DNA of 61,380 bases from an uncultured Bacteroidales bacterium (GCA_947625885.1 CANQQA010000015.1:1-61380); one strand, 5' to 3'; shown: positions 34,638 to 44,286, counted from the stretch's first letter. Made by a program: numbers and translations. Notes: generated by a model from the sequence alone, not told the origin.

Positions 34638-35969
34638 TTATTTAACAGTACGTTTCTTCCAATACTCTATCTTATGCCCATAAAGAGCATAATATATCAT
34701 ATAGACAAAACAAGGTATCAATACCCAGTAAGCTGTCCGCAAATCACCGGTCAAATCGGCTACATATCCATACACTAACGGTAATATGGCATTTCCGCAA
34801 AGCCCCATGACCAGCAACGAGGAACCGATATTGGTGTAACGACCCAAATCATGAATGGCTAACGGCCAAATTCCGGCATATATAACTGAATTAGGAATAC
34901 CCAATAAGACCAGAAACCATATAGATATATCTGTCGTGAAGCCGAATAGTGTGACTTCACCTGAAATAAAGAGAACACATAATGACAAAACAAGTCCGGA
35001 AATCGTAGCGATAACCAAAGCCTGCTGCTGGGACAAATATTTCGGTATCAAGATGATTCCCGATAGATAACCTACCAGAATGCAAAACAAAGTGGCAGAA
35101 GGGAATATTTTGGCATCGAGCATGGAAATATCCATACTTTCCGCATAGCCGATGATAGTATTGATGGAGATGACCTGTGAACCGACATGGAACATCAAGG
35201 CAAATGCCCCGAGTATAAGGTACGGGTAGGCAAAGACCGATTTCCTGTCATTGGAAAGAACATCGGTCGATTTTACATCTTTGTTGGGATTGATGTTCGG
35301 AATCGGGGAACGACTGAATACGATTCCGAAAATGAAAAGTAGAGCGGCAAGTGAACAATAAGGAGGAATAACACCGCATATCAATTCGTTCAATGCCTGT
35401 TCTTTGACGGCACCCGCCAGCAGATTGGCATCTAACTGCTCCATAATGAGTTTATCAGCAGGCTTGATGACTAAAAACGCAAAAATAAGGGGAGAAATGA
35501 TACCTGCAAATTTATTGCAAATACCCATGATACTGATGCGGCGAGCGGCACTTTCTATGGGACCGATGATGGTAACGAACGGATTGGCTGCTGTCTGCAA
35601 AAGTGCCAGTCCGGTACCCATAATAAATAATGCGACCAGAAACATATTATAAGTACGGGTATAAGCTGCTGGCATGAAAAGCAGCGCTCCCAAGCCCAGT
35701 ATCCCAAGCCCGTATTTCACACCGTTCTTGAAACCGACACGATTGAGTAATATGGAGGCAGGAATAGCCATTACCAGATAAGCTATGTAGAAAGCAAAGT
35801 TCGCTAAATAGCTTTGTAATTCACTTTGCAACTCACAAGCTATTTTGAAATAAGGAACTAAAATAGAATTAACCCATGATACTAATCCAAAAATGAAGAA
35901 TAATAATCCGATGAGAATGAGGGAAACAATATAGTTCCTATTATTCGATGACAAATCAGATGAACACAT
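34638..35969 (-). CDS. MFS sugar permease, FHS/NagP-like
   Basis: This is a 443-residue, 12-helix transporter of the fucose/galactose/glucose:H+ symporter class. The first helix region (IVSLILIGLLFFIFGLVSW) with VNSILVPYFK, and the LLQTAANPFVTIIGP segment, are typical. I chose the ATG at 35969 because an upstream in-frame extension (to 36068) adds 33 residues that do not resemble a transporter and covers the promoter region. NagP-type members import GlcNAc, and the position before nagA supports that substrate. It ends at TVK next to the nagA start. Confidence 0.9.
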   Translation of the reverse strand: MCSSDLSSNNRNYIVSLILIGLLFFIFGLVSWVNSILVPYFKIACELQSELQSYLANFAFYIAYLVMAIPASILLNRVGFKNGVKYGLGILGLGALLFMPAAYTRTYNMFLVALFIMGTGLALLQTAANPFVTIIGPIESAARRISIMGICNKFAGIISPLIFAFLVIKPADKLIMEQLDANLLAGAVKEQALNELICGVIPPYCSLAALLFIFGIVFSRSPIPNINPNKDVKSTDVLSNDRKSVFAYPYLILGAFALMFHVGSQVISINTIIGYAESMDISMLDAKIFPSATLFCILVGYLSGIILIPKYLSQQQALVIATISGLVLSLCVLFISGEVTLFGFTTDISIWFLVLLGIPNSVIYAGIWPLAIHDLGRYTNIGSSLLVMGLCGNAILPLVYGYVADLTGDLRTAYWVLIPCFVYMIYYALYGHKIEYWKKRTVK

Positions 35970-35990
35970 AATCGTTTTATATTTATGCCG

Positions 35991-35998
35991 CAAACATA
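35991..35998 (-). promoter_or_regulatory. candidate -7 element for the permease-nag-SusCD operon
   Basis: It reads TATGTTTG on the minus strand (TAnnTTTG), 21 bases before the permease ATG. No exact -33 TTTG is seen. The gap 35970-36118 also holds AAA-rich sequence where the AraC-type regulator could bind. Confidence 0.4.
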
Positions 35999-36118
35999 AA
36001 CATAAAACACCGCCTTTTGCGCAGAAAAAACGCAAATAAATGCTCAAAAAACGAAAAAGCGCCAACAATATAGAGTAAAATATGGCAAAACATATTTTCC
36101 CTCTAAGCGGTGCTCTGC

Positions 36119-36763
36119 TTAAAATTCAAACTCCAACGGACTGAAAAATGATGGAGAATGAAAATCAGGAGAAGGAAGATGGATAGGCTGCCAAGATAGG
36201 AAATGAGGTGTCTGTAATTCATCACCGCATTTATAGAAATTACCTCTTGCCGACATTCCATCTAAAAAGGAAAATGTATGCTTAAAGAATGCAGAACAAG
36301 GAATAATAATAGCAATTTCCCACGCAGTTTCTTCGTATTTTTCTTCAAAAGGGACAATCGGTAAACTTGACCAACGCTTTACTTCTTTTAATAATTCTAA
36401 GGAAGCAGTTTCACGTTCGTATCTATTGATACCCGCGGCAAGTTTTAGAACACCGGCACAGTTACACTCTATGTTGTAATAAATACCGTCATTGGCTGGC
36501 ATCAAAAAAAATTCCACGCAACTATCCCTGCAAACCATGCTATTGTCTTCGGTATACTTAGCACGGACACTTCTTTCTACTACTCTATAATGGAGAAGTA
36601 TCGTTTTGCCGGTATGCGCAATCCTGAAAAACACAGAGGGCTTATAGGGATACGTTTCCCAATTAACACACCCTATCTGTTGGAAGCGAATGTGATTATT
36701 ATCCAATAAGGAAGGAACTTGTTGCGCATCAGTTACTAATGCCGATATCTTTCTTATTTTCAT
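36119..36763 (-). CDS. carbohydrate-binding family 9-like protein without signal peptide
   Basis: This is a 214-residue protein with the CBM9/DOMON-like beta sandwich layout. FFRIAHTGKTILLHYRVVE and CRDSCVEFFLMPANDG are followed by YYNIECN and WEIAIIIPCSAF, with a tail FHSPSFFSPLEFEF that is common in such proteins in Bacteroidota. No signal peptide or membrane helix is visible, so it appears cytoplasmic, unlike most sugar-binding modules of polysaccharide loci. It lies 21 bases after the AraC-type regulator and probably shares its transcript. It might sense an intracellular sugar, but that is inference. Confidence 0.72.
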   Translation of the reverse strand: MKIRKISALVTDAQQVPSLLDNNHIRFQQIGCVNWETYPYKPSVFFRIAHTGKTILLHYRVVERSVRAKYTEDNSMVCRDSCVEFFLMPANDGIYYNIECNCAGVLKLAAGINRYERETASLELLKEVKRWSSLPIVPFEEKYEETAWEIAIIIPCSAFFKHTFSFLDGMSARGNFYKCGDELQTPHFLSWQPIHLPSPDFHSPSFFSPLEFEF

Positions 36764-36784
36764 ATAGCTTCTTTTAATATTACG

Positions 36785-37951
36785 TTACGCATAGCCATTC
36801 GTATTATGTACATTCCCTTTTTTTCGATATTCATTCGGAGAAATTCTTTTATATTTTCTGAAAGTACGTGCTACATTATTATAATCTTTAAAGCCGACCT
36901 CAATACTCAATTCTCGTAAAGTTCGATCGGTAGTAAGCAACAAATTGCCCAAATAGTCGCATCGAACTTTTAGAATATATTGATAAACGGATATGTGCAT
37001 AATCTTTTTGAATTTAACCTCCAAACTCCTGCGCGACAAAGGGACATGAGTAAGAAGTGTATTTATTGATAAATCGGAATAATAATGAGCATTGATATAA
37101 TGCACTACTTTCAATACATAGGGATCTTTAATATTATATTTTTCAGTGGATTGACGTAACTCTATGCGTACCGGATTAATCACGATATTAAAAGAGCCCG
37201 TATATTCTTTCTTCAACTGCTTATCTATAAGTTTCCCTAACAGATATCCTCCTTTTTCCACCTCCAGTTCGATGGAAGAAATTGGCGGATCGGAAATATT
37301 ACACATCAATTCATCATTATCTACACCTAATAAAGAAATACTTTCAGGTATACATATCCCTATTATTTTACATATTTCAGAGATAAACAGAGCATGGGCA
37401 TCATCGCAGCAGAACAAGGCAATGGGTTTGGGAAGTTGTAATAGCCAATTAATTATTTCTTTACGGAGTTCATCTTTATCCTGACCTTCTACTTCAAAAC
37501 AAAAGAAATTTCCTGAAAAACATTTTATCTCCTGTTCATATCCTTCTCTTCGTTCATCAGACCAAACGACTCCTTTGATACCAAAATAGGCAAAATTTTC
37601 AAACAGCCTCTTTTTGAAAAATTGTGCTGCCATTTTACCTGTTTCTTTATAAGCGCCTGTCAGATTGGAAGTGCACGTACTGCGGTGATGGTAGTTTTGC
37701 AGTACTACGGGAATATTTAATTCTTTTTGAAAATTGATAGTATCATCAGTCCATTTCCCTATAAGTGCAGAGGCTCCCCAGTTTTTTGCAAATTCTAACA
37801 CCCCCTTGGCGCCATGCATCGTCACATAATAGATAGGGAGACGATAAAATAACCAGCCGGCATTATTCTCTTTGGCATATCTGACTAATCCTAACAACAG
37901 CTTCCTGTCAAAATCACTTGAATAATCTATAAAAAGCAGTATTTTTATCAT
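36785..37951 (-). CDS. AraC/XylR-type transcriptional regulator
   Basis: This is a 388-residue regulator. The N-terminal two-thirds (about 1-270) resemble a periplasmic-binding/LacI-type sugar-sensing domain, with SEICKIIGICIPESISLLGVDNDELMC as the typical LacI-like segment. The C-terminal 100 residues form an AraC double helix-turn-helix (SINTLLTHVPLSRRSLEVKF, and a second with LRELSIEVGFKDYNNVARTFRKYKRISPNEYR). This order is that of XylR. It lies at the head of the sugar locus and is the obvious candidate to control it. The inducer is unknown. The start codon is the only good one in the frame. Confidence 0.9.
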   Translation of the reverse strand: MIKILLFIDYSSDFDRKLLLGLVRYAKENNAGWLFYRLPIYYVTMHGAKGVLEFAKNWGASALIGKWTDDTINFQKELNIPVVLQNYHHRSTCTSNLTGAYKETGKMAAQFFKKRLFENFAYFGIKGVVWSDERREGYEQEIKCFSGNFFCFEVEGQDKDELRKEIINWLLQLPKPIALFCCDDAHALFISEICKIIGICIPESISLLGVDNDELMCNISDPPISSIELEVEKGGYLLGKLIDKQLKKEYTGSFNIVINPVRIELRQSTEKYNIKDPYVLKVVHYINAHYYSDLSINTLLTHVPLSRRSLEVKFKKIMHISVYQYILKVRCDYLGNLLLTTDRTLRELSIEVGFKDYNNVARTFRKYKRISPNEYRKKGNVHNTNGYA

Positions 37952-38234
37952 AGACTAACGATTTTTGAGCCTTAAAACATGAGCGTATAATTGCACTTTT
38001 TTGCGTTGCTGAAATAATTATTTTATATAAAAATGGAAAGAAACAATGGCAAGTTAAAAAAAAACGAACGAATCTGCAAGAAAAAAGCGAAAATATGATT
38101 TACAGGAATAGAAACATTCCGATAGGAAGTACAATGAGGATTTTGGAGATTTCCCATGAAAAAGGGAAAATCTAAGATTGCTGCCTTTTTGTGCTGTTTC
38201 TTTTGTCGGGCTTTCCGTGCGGAAATTTGCGGGA

Positions 38235-40118
38235 TTAAAAATGAATCTTAATGCCTGCCATGACGGTGGCGCGGGGCATCGGGAATCCGGCATTTATTTC
38301 GTAACGTTGTGCCAGCAGGTTTTCGCCGCGTGCCCAGAGGCTTAGCAGCTTGGTGGCTCGGAACGCCACTTGCGCGTTCCAAAGTACGAAATCTTCGGTC
38401 TGTGCCTGTTCGCCCACTGCCGTGTAGAGTCCGGCGATGTACTGAATGCCGGTGGAGGCTTGCCAACGACCGGCGGTGTAGGCGGCACCCGCGTACAACT
38501 TGTGTTCGGGGGCAGCCAACACGGGATTTTTCATGTGCAGGTAGCTGTAATTGGCATCGACCGACCATGCGTCGGAGATGCGCCATGCCGCCTGCGCTTC
38601 GACGCCCGCATTTTTTATTTCGCCGGTATTGACGTTTTGCGGACGCCCGTCCGTGCGGACGGTCTGTATCAGGTTGTCGCCGTCGATATAGAAAATGTTG
38701 ATGCCGTAGGAAACGCTCCCGACACGCTGCGAAAATGCCAGTTCGTAGTTCCACATGCGCTCGGGTTTCAGGTTGGGATTGTGCGGCGGGAACATATACA
38801 TTTCGCGAATGGTGGGGAATCGGAAACCCTTGCTTGCCGAGACTTTCAGCCCGACGTTTTTCGGCAGACGGAAAGAAAGCCCCGCTTGCGGCACCCACTC
38901 CGTGCCCGCTTGTGAATGGTGGTCGATGCGCACGGCAGCGTCGAGGGTAAGCCACGCCCCGATGTCCTGCCGGAAATCGAGGTAGCCGGCTATCTCGTCT
39001 TGCGTTTTGTCGGCGATGTCCGAGCGTTCGCCCGCCTGCTCGCCGCTCACGTAGTCGTTCCACGCTTCACCGCCGAAGTGGTAGTAATCGACGCCTGCCG
39101 TCAGACGGTTTCCCTTGAAAAATTGCGCGCTCTGATACAGGGATACACCCAACATATCGTCGCGCGAGCGGTAGCGGTAGTCCAGAGGCGATTCGCCGGC
39201 TGTTGCATCGTAACCGTCGTTTATCCAATGGTTCCCGAAATTGTAGAAGAAGCTGAACGCGCCCGATGTTTTTTCGTAGCGGTTTTCCACCGCCACCGAT
39301 GTCATGCCGCGCGTAATCCGCTGGTCGGCGTCGGTGAGGGGCGCCGACACTTCGCCCGGGTTGGAGGCGTTGAAGTGTGTTATCTGCACGTCGGCGCGGG
39401 CGTTCCATGCCTTAGCAAATTCATATCCTAATTTGGCATATCCACCGCACTGGTCGAACACCATATCCCGCCGATGCCCGTCGGTACGGTTGTACGAGGC
39501 AGCTATCACGCTGGTGAATTTGCCGGCGCGCACGCGGTTGGTAATTTCGGTTTCCAGCGTGTTGAACGAACCGTAACCTGCTCTGATGTCGGTTTTCACG
39601 CCGTCGTCCTGCATTTTGCGGGTAACGATGTTTATCACGCCTCCCATGGCGTTGGAGCCGTACAGCACCGATGCCGGACCGCGCAGCACTTCCACGCGCT
39701 CGGTCATCAGCGGCTGGTACGAGTCGGATATGGGGTGTCCCATCAAGCCCATGTATTGCGGGTGTCCGTCGATGAGTACCATCATTTGTCCCGAACTGCC
39801 GCTCAGCCCGCGTATTGATATGCCGCCGGCAGCTCCGCCCGAAACGCCATAGCCCAAGACGCCCCGTGCTGTCGTAAAGAGTCCGGGCACCTGTTCCGTC
39901 AGCAGGGGCAGGAGCGATGGGCGCATACTTTGTTCTATCGTCGTACGGTCGATGACGGAAACGGTCATCGGGAGATGCCGCACGTCGGTTTCGTTGCGTG
40001 TGCCCGTAACCACCACTTCGCTTACGGCATACGTCTTTGCCGTGCGTGTCGTATCGTTTTGCGCCATTGCCGGAAAGGCAAGCAGCAGAAAGAAAATTCC
40101 TCCGACAAATTTTTTCAT
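38235..40118 (-). CDS. TonB-dependent outer-membrane receptor (BtuB/FepA type)
   Basis: This is a 627-residue receptor. I place the start at 40118, where a signal peptide (MKKFVGGIFFLLLAFPAMAQ) begins; the upstream in-frame part is not protein-like. A TonB-box region (AVSEVVVTGTRNETDV) is followed by a plug (about residues 45-160, LIDGHPQYMGLMGHPISDSY, VEVLRGPASVLYGSNAMGGVINIVT). A barrel then ends in MPRATVMAGIKIHF. Unlike the SusC protein, it has no carboxypeptidase-like front domain, so metal, siderophore or vitamin substrates are more likely than glycans. It is GC-rich like the core genome and marks the end of the AT-rich sugar locus. The gap 37952-38234 downstream holds no gene. Confidence 0.92.
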   Translation of the reverse strand: MKKFVGGIFFLLLAFPAMAQNDTTRTAKTYAVSEVVVTGTRNETDVRHLPMTVSVIDRTTIEQSMRPSLLPLLTEQVPGLFTTARGVLGYGVSGGAAGGISIRGLSGSSGQMMVLIDGHPQYMGLMGHPISDSYQPLMTERVEVLRGPASVLYGSNAMGGVINIVTRKMQDDGVKTDIRAGYGSFNTLETEITNRVRAGKFTSVIAASYNRTDGHRRDMVFDQCGGYAKLGYEFAKAWNARADVQITHFNASNPGEVSAPLTDADQRITRGMTSVAVENRYEKTSGAFSFFYNFGNHWINDGYDATAGESPLDYRYRSRDDMLGVSLYQSAQFFKGNRLTAGVDYYHFGGEAWNDYVSGEQAGERSDIADKTQDEIAGYLDFRQDIGAWLTLDAAVRIDHHSQAGTEWVPQAGLSFRLPKNVGLKVSASKGFRFPTIREMYMFPPHNPNLKPERMWNYELAFSQRVGSVSYGINIFYIDGDNLIQTVRTDGRPQNVNTGEIKNAGVEAQAAWRISDAWSVDANYSYLHMKNPVLAAPEHKLYAGAAYTAGRWQASTGIQYIAGLYTAVGEQAQTEDFVLWNAQVAFRATKLLSLWARGENLLAQRYEINAGFPMPRATVMAGIKIHF

Positions 40119-40154
40119 GAATTTCTTTTTCGGGTGAATATATGAAAACGGCGA

Positions 40155-40162
40155 CAAAGTTA
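40155..40162 (-). promoter_or_regulatory. candidate -7 element for the TonB-dependent receptor
   Basis: It reads TAACTTTG on the minus strand (TAnnTTTG), 36 bases upstream of the chosen ATG at 40118. It overlaps the longer reading frame from 40208, which supports the shorter start. Confidence 0.4.
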
Positions 40163-40259
40163 ATTGCCGCCGTCGTAATAAAAAAATATACGAATTACTT
40201 ATTTGCAACCGAAATTACGGATTCTCCCGCCCGAAACGACAAGGAAAATTTTTAGGCAA

Positions 40260-40727
40260 TCACTCCTGTTCAAGCAATTTGAAGCGCAGGCGCAGCCGCC
40301 CGTTTTCGTAATCGCTGCTGATAATTTTGAAGGTGCCTATTTCTGCCGTGTTCGATACGTGCGCACCGATGCAGGCGCACACGTCGTAATCGCCGACCCG
40401 CACGATGCGCAGCGTTTCCGACGCGTCTGCCGGCAGTTTCGAGAGATCGACATCGGCAGGCACGTGTTCGCGCGAAACAAATTCGACGGTTACCGGCAGA
40501 TACCTCTGTATCACTTCATTGACTTTCTCTTCTACGGCAGCCAGCTGCTCGGGCGTCGGCGCCTCCGGCAGTTCGTAGTCGCATTTGCTTTTCTTGCGCT
40601 CGATGTGAGCGTTGCGCGAGCGGGGACACCCGAACATCGTTACCATAGTCCGGTTCAGAATGTGCTCCGTCGTGTGCATGGGCGGATATTCCTGTTTGTT
40701 GTGTTCGTTGAGTTGCGGTTCTTCCAT
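40260..40727 (-). CDS. AlaX-like tRNA editing domain protein
   Basis: This is a 155-residue free-standing protein with the zinc-binding residues of the alanyl/threonyl-tRNA synthetase second additional domain: HTTEH (HxxxH, about residues 18-22) and CIGAH (CxxxH, about 118-122). Such proteins hydrolyse mischarged tRNA (for example Ser-tRNA(Ala)). It lacks the N-terminal extension of larger AlaX forms. It follows manC by 33 bases, but there is no functional link to nucleotide-sugar synthesis. The exact editing substrate cannot be told. Confidence 0.82.
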   Translation of the reverse strand: MEEPQLNEHNKQEYPPMHTTEHILNRTMVTMFGCPRSRNAHIERKKSKCDYELPEAPTPEQLAAVEEKVNEVIQRYLPVTVEFVSREHVPADVDLSKLPADASETLRIVRVGDYDVCACIGAHVSNTAEIGTFKIISSDYENGRLRLRFKLLEQE

Positions 40728-40760
40728 AAATTGGTATGTAAGATGTTAGTCGATAGAAGT

Positions 40761-42101
40761 TTACCACTTCCAGTCGAGGCGCACGATGTCTTCTTCGATA
40801 AGTTCGCTGCCTACCTGCACTTCGATGATTTGCAGGTCGGTAATGGCGCGGACGGCGTGTTTCTGTCCCGCTTTGATGTGTGCCACATAGCCGCGACCCA
40901 CTTTCGTTTCCACCCCGTCGATAATCAACCGACCTTCGCCGTCGACGAAAGTCCAGATTTCTTCGCGGTGATTGTGGTACTGGTAGCTGATGTGGCAGTT
41001 GGGTTTGAGGTAGAGCAGTTTCGTCAGGGCTTTGTGTCCGTCGGGAAATTCATTGTAGCCCATGACCTTGTAAGTGCCCCAGCGGCGTTCTTCGTACATG
41101 GGGCGCACCGTCAGCAGGTTGGCATACGATTTCAGCTGCGGGCAAGCCTTTTTGTCGCTTACCAAGATGCCGTCGGGACAGGCGGCAACCACGATGTCTT
41201 GCGTGCCGAGACAGATGAGCGGCACTTCCGATTCGTTGATGACATGCGTGTTTGTCGCGTCTTTGCTGATGATAACGTTTCCGAGCGCATTTTCCGACAT
41301 TTCTTCGGTCAGGCTGTTCCACGTGCCGAGATCTTTCCATTTCCCCTCGAACGGAACGAAAACTGCCGAACACTCTTTTTCCGTTACTTCGCAGTCGAAA
41401 CTGTTTTGAGGCAGAACGTCGTATTTGGCGCGCAGGGTTTCGTATTTCGATATGCGGATATATCGCTCGATGATGGATTTCATGTATCCGAGCCTGAACG
41501 CGAAGACGCCGCCGTTCCAGTACGCTCCTTCCGCCATGAGTGCAGCAGCCGTTTTTTCATCGGGCTTTTCGATGAAACGGGCGACATGGAGTATTTTTTC
41601 TTTTTTATCGGCGGGCTGCGGTACGATGTATCCGTATTCCGTCGACGGTGCGGTGGGACGAATGCCCATCAATGCCAATTCGGCTTTTCCTTCTGCCACG
41701 ATTCGTGCCATATCGGCAACGGCGGAAAAATAACGTTGTTCGGTATAAGCGTCTATGGGCATGACTACTGCGGTTTCGCTGTCGTCGCAATGTTTTTCGT
41801 CGAGCAGGTAAGTCGCGGCTAACGCCACTGCCGGAAACGTGTCGCGTCGGTCGGATTCGGTAACGACATCGACGTGGTTGCCGAGCTGGCTGGTAATCGG
41901 GTCTTTCTGCGCCACACTCGTGGCAATGGTGATGGGTGCGTCGATGCCGGCTTCTTTTATTTGGCGCACGATACGCTGCAACATCGACTCCGGTGTGCCG
42001 TCCGGCGATTTCAGCAGTTTCAAAAATTGTTTCGAGCGGGCTTCGTTCGACAAGGGCCACAGCCCTTTTCCGGAGCCGCCCGACAGCAGAATGATTCTCA
42101 T
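40761..42101 (-). CDS. manC: mannose-1-phosphate guanylyltransferase with cupin domain
   Basis: This is a 446-residue enzyme that makes GDP-mannose, feeding Gmd and Fcl immediately upstream. The nucleotidyltransferase domain spans about 1-280. A type-II phosphomannose-isomerase-like cupin (about 330-446) contains HISYQYHNHREEIWTFVDG. The usual signature GGSGxRLWPLS reads GGSGKGLWPLS at residues 8-18, so the conserved arginine is replaced by glycine. The rest of the active-site sequence (EARSKQFLKLL, FIEKPDEKTA) is intact. It starts 6 bases after fcl. Activity is likely, but the changed residue deserves attention. Confidence 0.92.
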   Translation of the reverse strand: MRIILLSGGSGKGLWPLSNEARSKQFLKLLKSPDGTPESMLQRIVRQIKEAGIDAPITIATSVAQKDPITSQLGNHVDVVTESDRRDTFPAVALAATYLLDEKHCDDSETAVVMPIDAYTEQRYFSAVADMARIVAEGKAELALMGIRPTAPSTEYGYIVPQPADKKEKILHVARFIEKPDEKTAAALMAEGAYWNGGVFAFRLGYMKSIIERYIRISKYETLRAKYDVLPQNSFDCEVTEKECSAVFVPFEGKWKDLGTWNSLTEEMSENALGNVIISKDATNTHVINESEVPLICLGTQDIVVAACPDGILVSDKKACPQLKSYANLLTVRPMYEERRWGTYKVMGYNEFPDGHKALTKLLYLKPNCHISYQYHNHREEIWTFVDGEGRLIIDGVETKVGRGYVAHIKAGQKHAVRAITDLQIIEVQVGSELIEEDIVRLDWKW

Positions 42102-42107
42102 GTTCGG

Positions 42108-43187
42108 TTATTTATTTAAGCTGTTGATGTACCAATCATATAATTTTTTAACACCCTCTTCGATGTCGATTCGGTGGTGCCACCCCAAAGCGTGCAGGCG
42201 GGAAACGTCGCACAATTTTCGCGGTGTGCCGTCGGGTTTCGAGGCATCGAAATGCAGTGCGCCTTTGTAGCCGACATCGGTTGTGATAAGCTCTGCCAGC
42301 GTGCGAATGGTTATTTCCTTTCCCGTTCCGATGTTGATATGGCAATTCCGCACTTCGGGCGAGTTGCCGCGCAAGTCATCGAAATCGACATGTTCCATGA
42401 CGAAGATGCAGGCATCTGCCATATCTTCCGACCAAAGAAATTCGCGCAGCGGGCGTCCCGTACCCCATAGCGTTACGCTGTCGGCGGCTATCCCGTAATC
42501 TGCTAATATATTCGTTATCGCTTCTTGGGAAGAGGTTCCGTCGATGCCTTTGACGGGGCGGGCAGCTATATCGGCGCGTATCATTGCCCAGTCGCCTTCG
42601 CGCAGGCAGTGCGACAGGAAGATTTTGCGTATCATCGCCGGCAGTACGTGGGAGTTTTCCAAATGGAAATTGTCGTTCGGACCGTAGAGGTTGGTCGGCA
42701 TCACGGCAATGTAGTCGGTGCCGTATTGCAGGTTGAAGCTCTCGCACATTTTCAGCCCCGCGATTTTGGAGAGGGCGTAGGGTTCGTTGGTATATTCCAA
42801 TTCGCCCGTCAACAGGTATTCCTCTTTGATGGGCTGCGGACAGTTGCGCGGATAGATGCACGTCGAGCCTAAGGCAAGCAGTTTCTTTACGTCGTGCCGG
42901 AATGCCTCGACGATGACATTCGTCTGTATTTGCAGGTTTTCATAGATGAAGTCGGCGCGGTAGGTGTTGTTTGCCATGATGCCGCCTACATGGGCGGCAG
43001 CAAGTATCACGTATTGCGGACGCTCCTCGTCGAAGAATTTTTTCACGGCGCCGGCATCGAGCAGGTCGAGTTCTTGGTGCGTTCTGCCCACGAGCTGCGT
43101 GTAACCTTTCGCCCGCAGGTTGTTCCAAATGGCGGAGCCTACCAGTCCGCGATGTCCTGCCACATATATTTTCGCCGATTTTTCCAT
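42108..43187 (-). CDS. fcl: GDP-L-fucose synthase
   Basis: This is a 359-residue NADPH-dependent epimerase-reductase that converts GDP-4-keto-6-deoxymannose to GDP-L-fucose. The Rossmann motif GHRGLVGSAIWNNL lies near residue 12, and the catalytic YALSKIAGLK (Tyr-x-x-x-Lys) at about 137-146, after SSTCIYP-type LGSTCIYPRNCPQPI. The length is longer than the E. coli protein (321) because of an insertion near residues 190-215. It is nine bases after gmd and six before manC, forming a compact fucose-activation operon probably used for surface polysaccharide or O-glycan. Confidence 0.95.
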   Translation of the reverse strand: MEKSAKIYVAGHRGLVGSAIWNNLRAKGYTQLVGRTHQELDLLDAGAVKKFFDEERPQYVILAAAHVGGIMANNTYRADFIYENLQIQTNVIVEAFRHDVKKLLALGSTCIYPRNCPQPIKEEYLLTGELEYTNEPYALSKIAGLKMCESFNLQYGTDYIAVMPTNLYGPNDNFHLENSHVLPAMIRKIFLSHCLREGDWAMIRADIAARPVKGIDGTSSQEAITNILADYGIAADSVTLWGTGRPLREFLWSEDMADACIFVMEHVDFDDLRGNSPEVRNCHINIGTGKEITIRTLAELITTDVGYKGALHFDASKPDGTPRKLCDVSRLHALGWHHRIDIEEGVKKLYDWYINSLNK

Positions 43188-43196
43188 ATCCCGATT

Positions 43197-44261
43197 TTAT
43201 TTCGCCGATGACGATTTTACCGCTTCCATATCGTGCCGTACCATGATTTTCACCAATTCGGAAAAGGGGGTCTTTCGCGGATTCCAGCCCAGCAAGGTTT
43301 TGGCTTTGGTCGGGTCGCCCAGCAGCTGCTCGACCTCTGCCGGTCGGAAGTATTTCGGGTCGACGGCTATCAATTCCCGTCCGGTGGCGGCATCGTATCC
43401 TTTTTCATCGACGCCTTCGCCTTCCCAGCGTATCTCTATGCCCGCCTCTTTGAACGCCAGCGTCGCAAAATCGCGCACCGTGTGGTATTCGCCGGTGGCG
43501 ATGACGAAGTCTTCGGGCGTGTCGTGTTGAAGCATCAGCCACATGCATTCCACGTAGTCTTTGGCATACCCCCAGTCGCGCAGCGAGTTGAGATTGCCCA
43601 GATAGAGTTTGTCTTGAAGTCCGTGAGCTATACGGGCTGCCGCCAATGAAATTTTGCGCGTAACGAACGTTTCGCCACGCCGTTCCGATTCGTGATTGAA
43701 GAGAATCCCGTTTACAGCGAACATGCCGTACGATTCCCGATAGTTTTTGGTAATCCAGAATCCGTATTGTTTGGCAACTCCGTAAGGGGAGCGCGGATAG
43801 AATGGGGTCGTTTCTTTTTGAGGAACCTCCTGCACCAGTCCGAACAGCTCGGACGTGGAGGCTTGGTAGAGGCGGCATTTCTTTTCAAGTCCGAGTATTC
43901 GCACGGCTTCCAGCAGCCGGAGTGTACCTACGGCATCGGTTTCTGCCGTATATTCGGGCACGTCGAAAGAGACTTTTACGTGCGATTGCGCCGCCAGATT
44001 GTATATTTCGTCGGGTTTTACGAGCTGTATGATGCGTATCAGCGACGACGAGTCGGTCATGTCGCCGTAGTGCAGATTTATCAATCGTTTGCGGTGCATA
44101 TCGCGCACCCACTCATCGAGGTAGAGATGTTCGATGCGTTCCGTGTTGAACGAGGACGACCGGCGTATGATGCCGTGTACTTCATACCCTTTACCCAGAA
44201 GAAATTCGGCAAGGAATGAACCGTCTTGTCCCGTGATACCTGTAATTAGAGCGACTTTCAT
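43197..44261 (-). CDS. gmd: GDP-mannose 4,6-dehydratase
   Basis: This is a 354-residue SDR-fold enzyme that converts GDP-mannose to GDP-4-keto-6-deoxymannose. It has the nucleotide motif [18 protein letters not shown] at residue 5, the substrate-side [20 protein letters not shown] segment and [20 protein letters not shown] (Tyr-x-x-x-Lys). It is the first gene of gmd-fcl-manC, with a -7 element about 25 bases upstream. Confidence 0.96.
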   Translation of the reverse strand: MKVALITGITGQDGSFLAEFLLGKGYEVHGIIRRSSSFNTERIEHLYLDEWVRDMHRKRLINLHYGDMTDSSSLIRIIQLVKPDEIYNLAAQSHVKVSFDVPEYTAETDAVGTLRLLEAVRILGLEKKCRLYQASTSELFGLVQEVPQKETTPFYPRSPYGVAKQYGFWITKNYRESYGMFAVNGILFNHESERRGETFVTRKISLAAARIAHGLQDKLYLGNLNSLRDWGYAKDYVECMWLMLQHDTPEDFVIATGEYHTVRDFATLAFKEAGIEIRWEGEGVDEKGYDAATGRELIAVDPKYFRPAEVEQLLGDPTKAKTLLGWNPRKTPFSELVKIMVRHDMEAVKSSSAK

Positions 44262-44286
44262 ATTGATGTATGTTTTTAACGACGGA

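Noticed and set aside
38156-38251. 31-residue plus-strand ORF with a signal-like, Cys-rich start
   Set aside because: It is antisense to the 3' end of the TonB-dependent receptor, has no promoter, and is short enough to occur by chance.
40203-41822. 539-residue open frame on the plus strand
   Set aside because: It is antisense to manC and the AlaX-like gene, and has shadow-frame composition.
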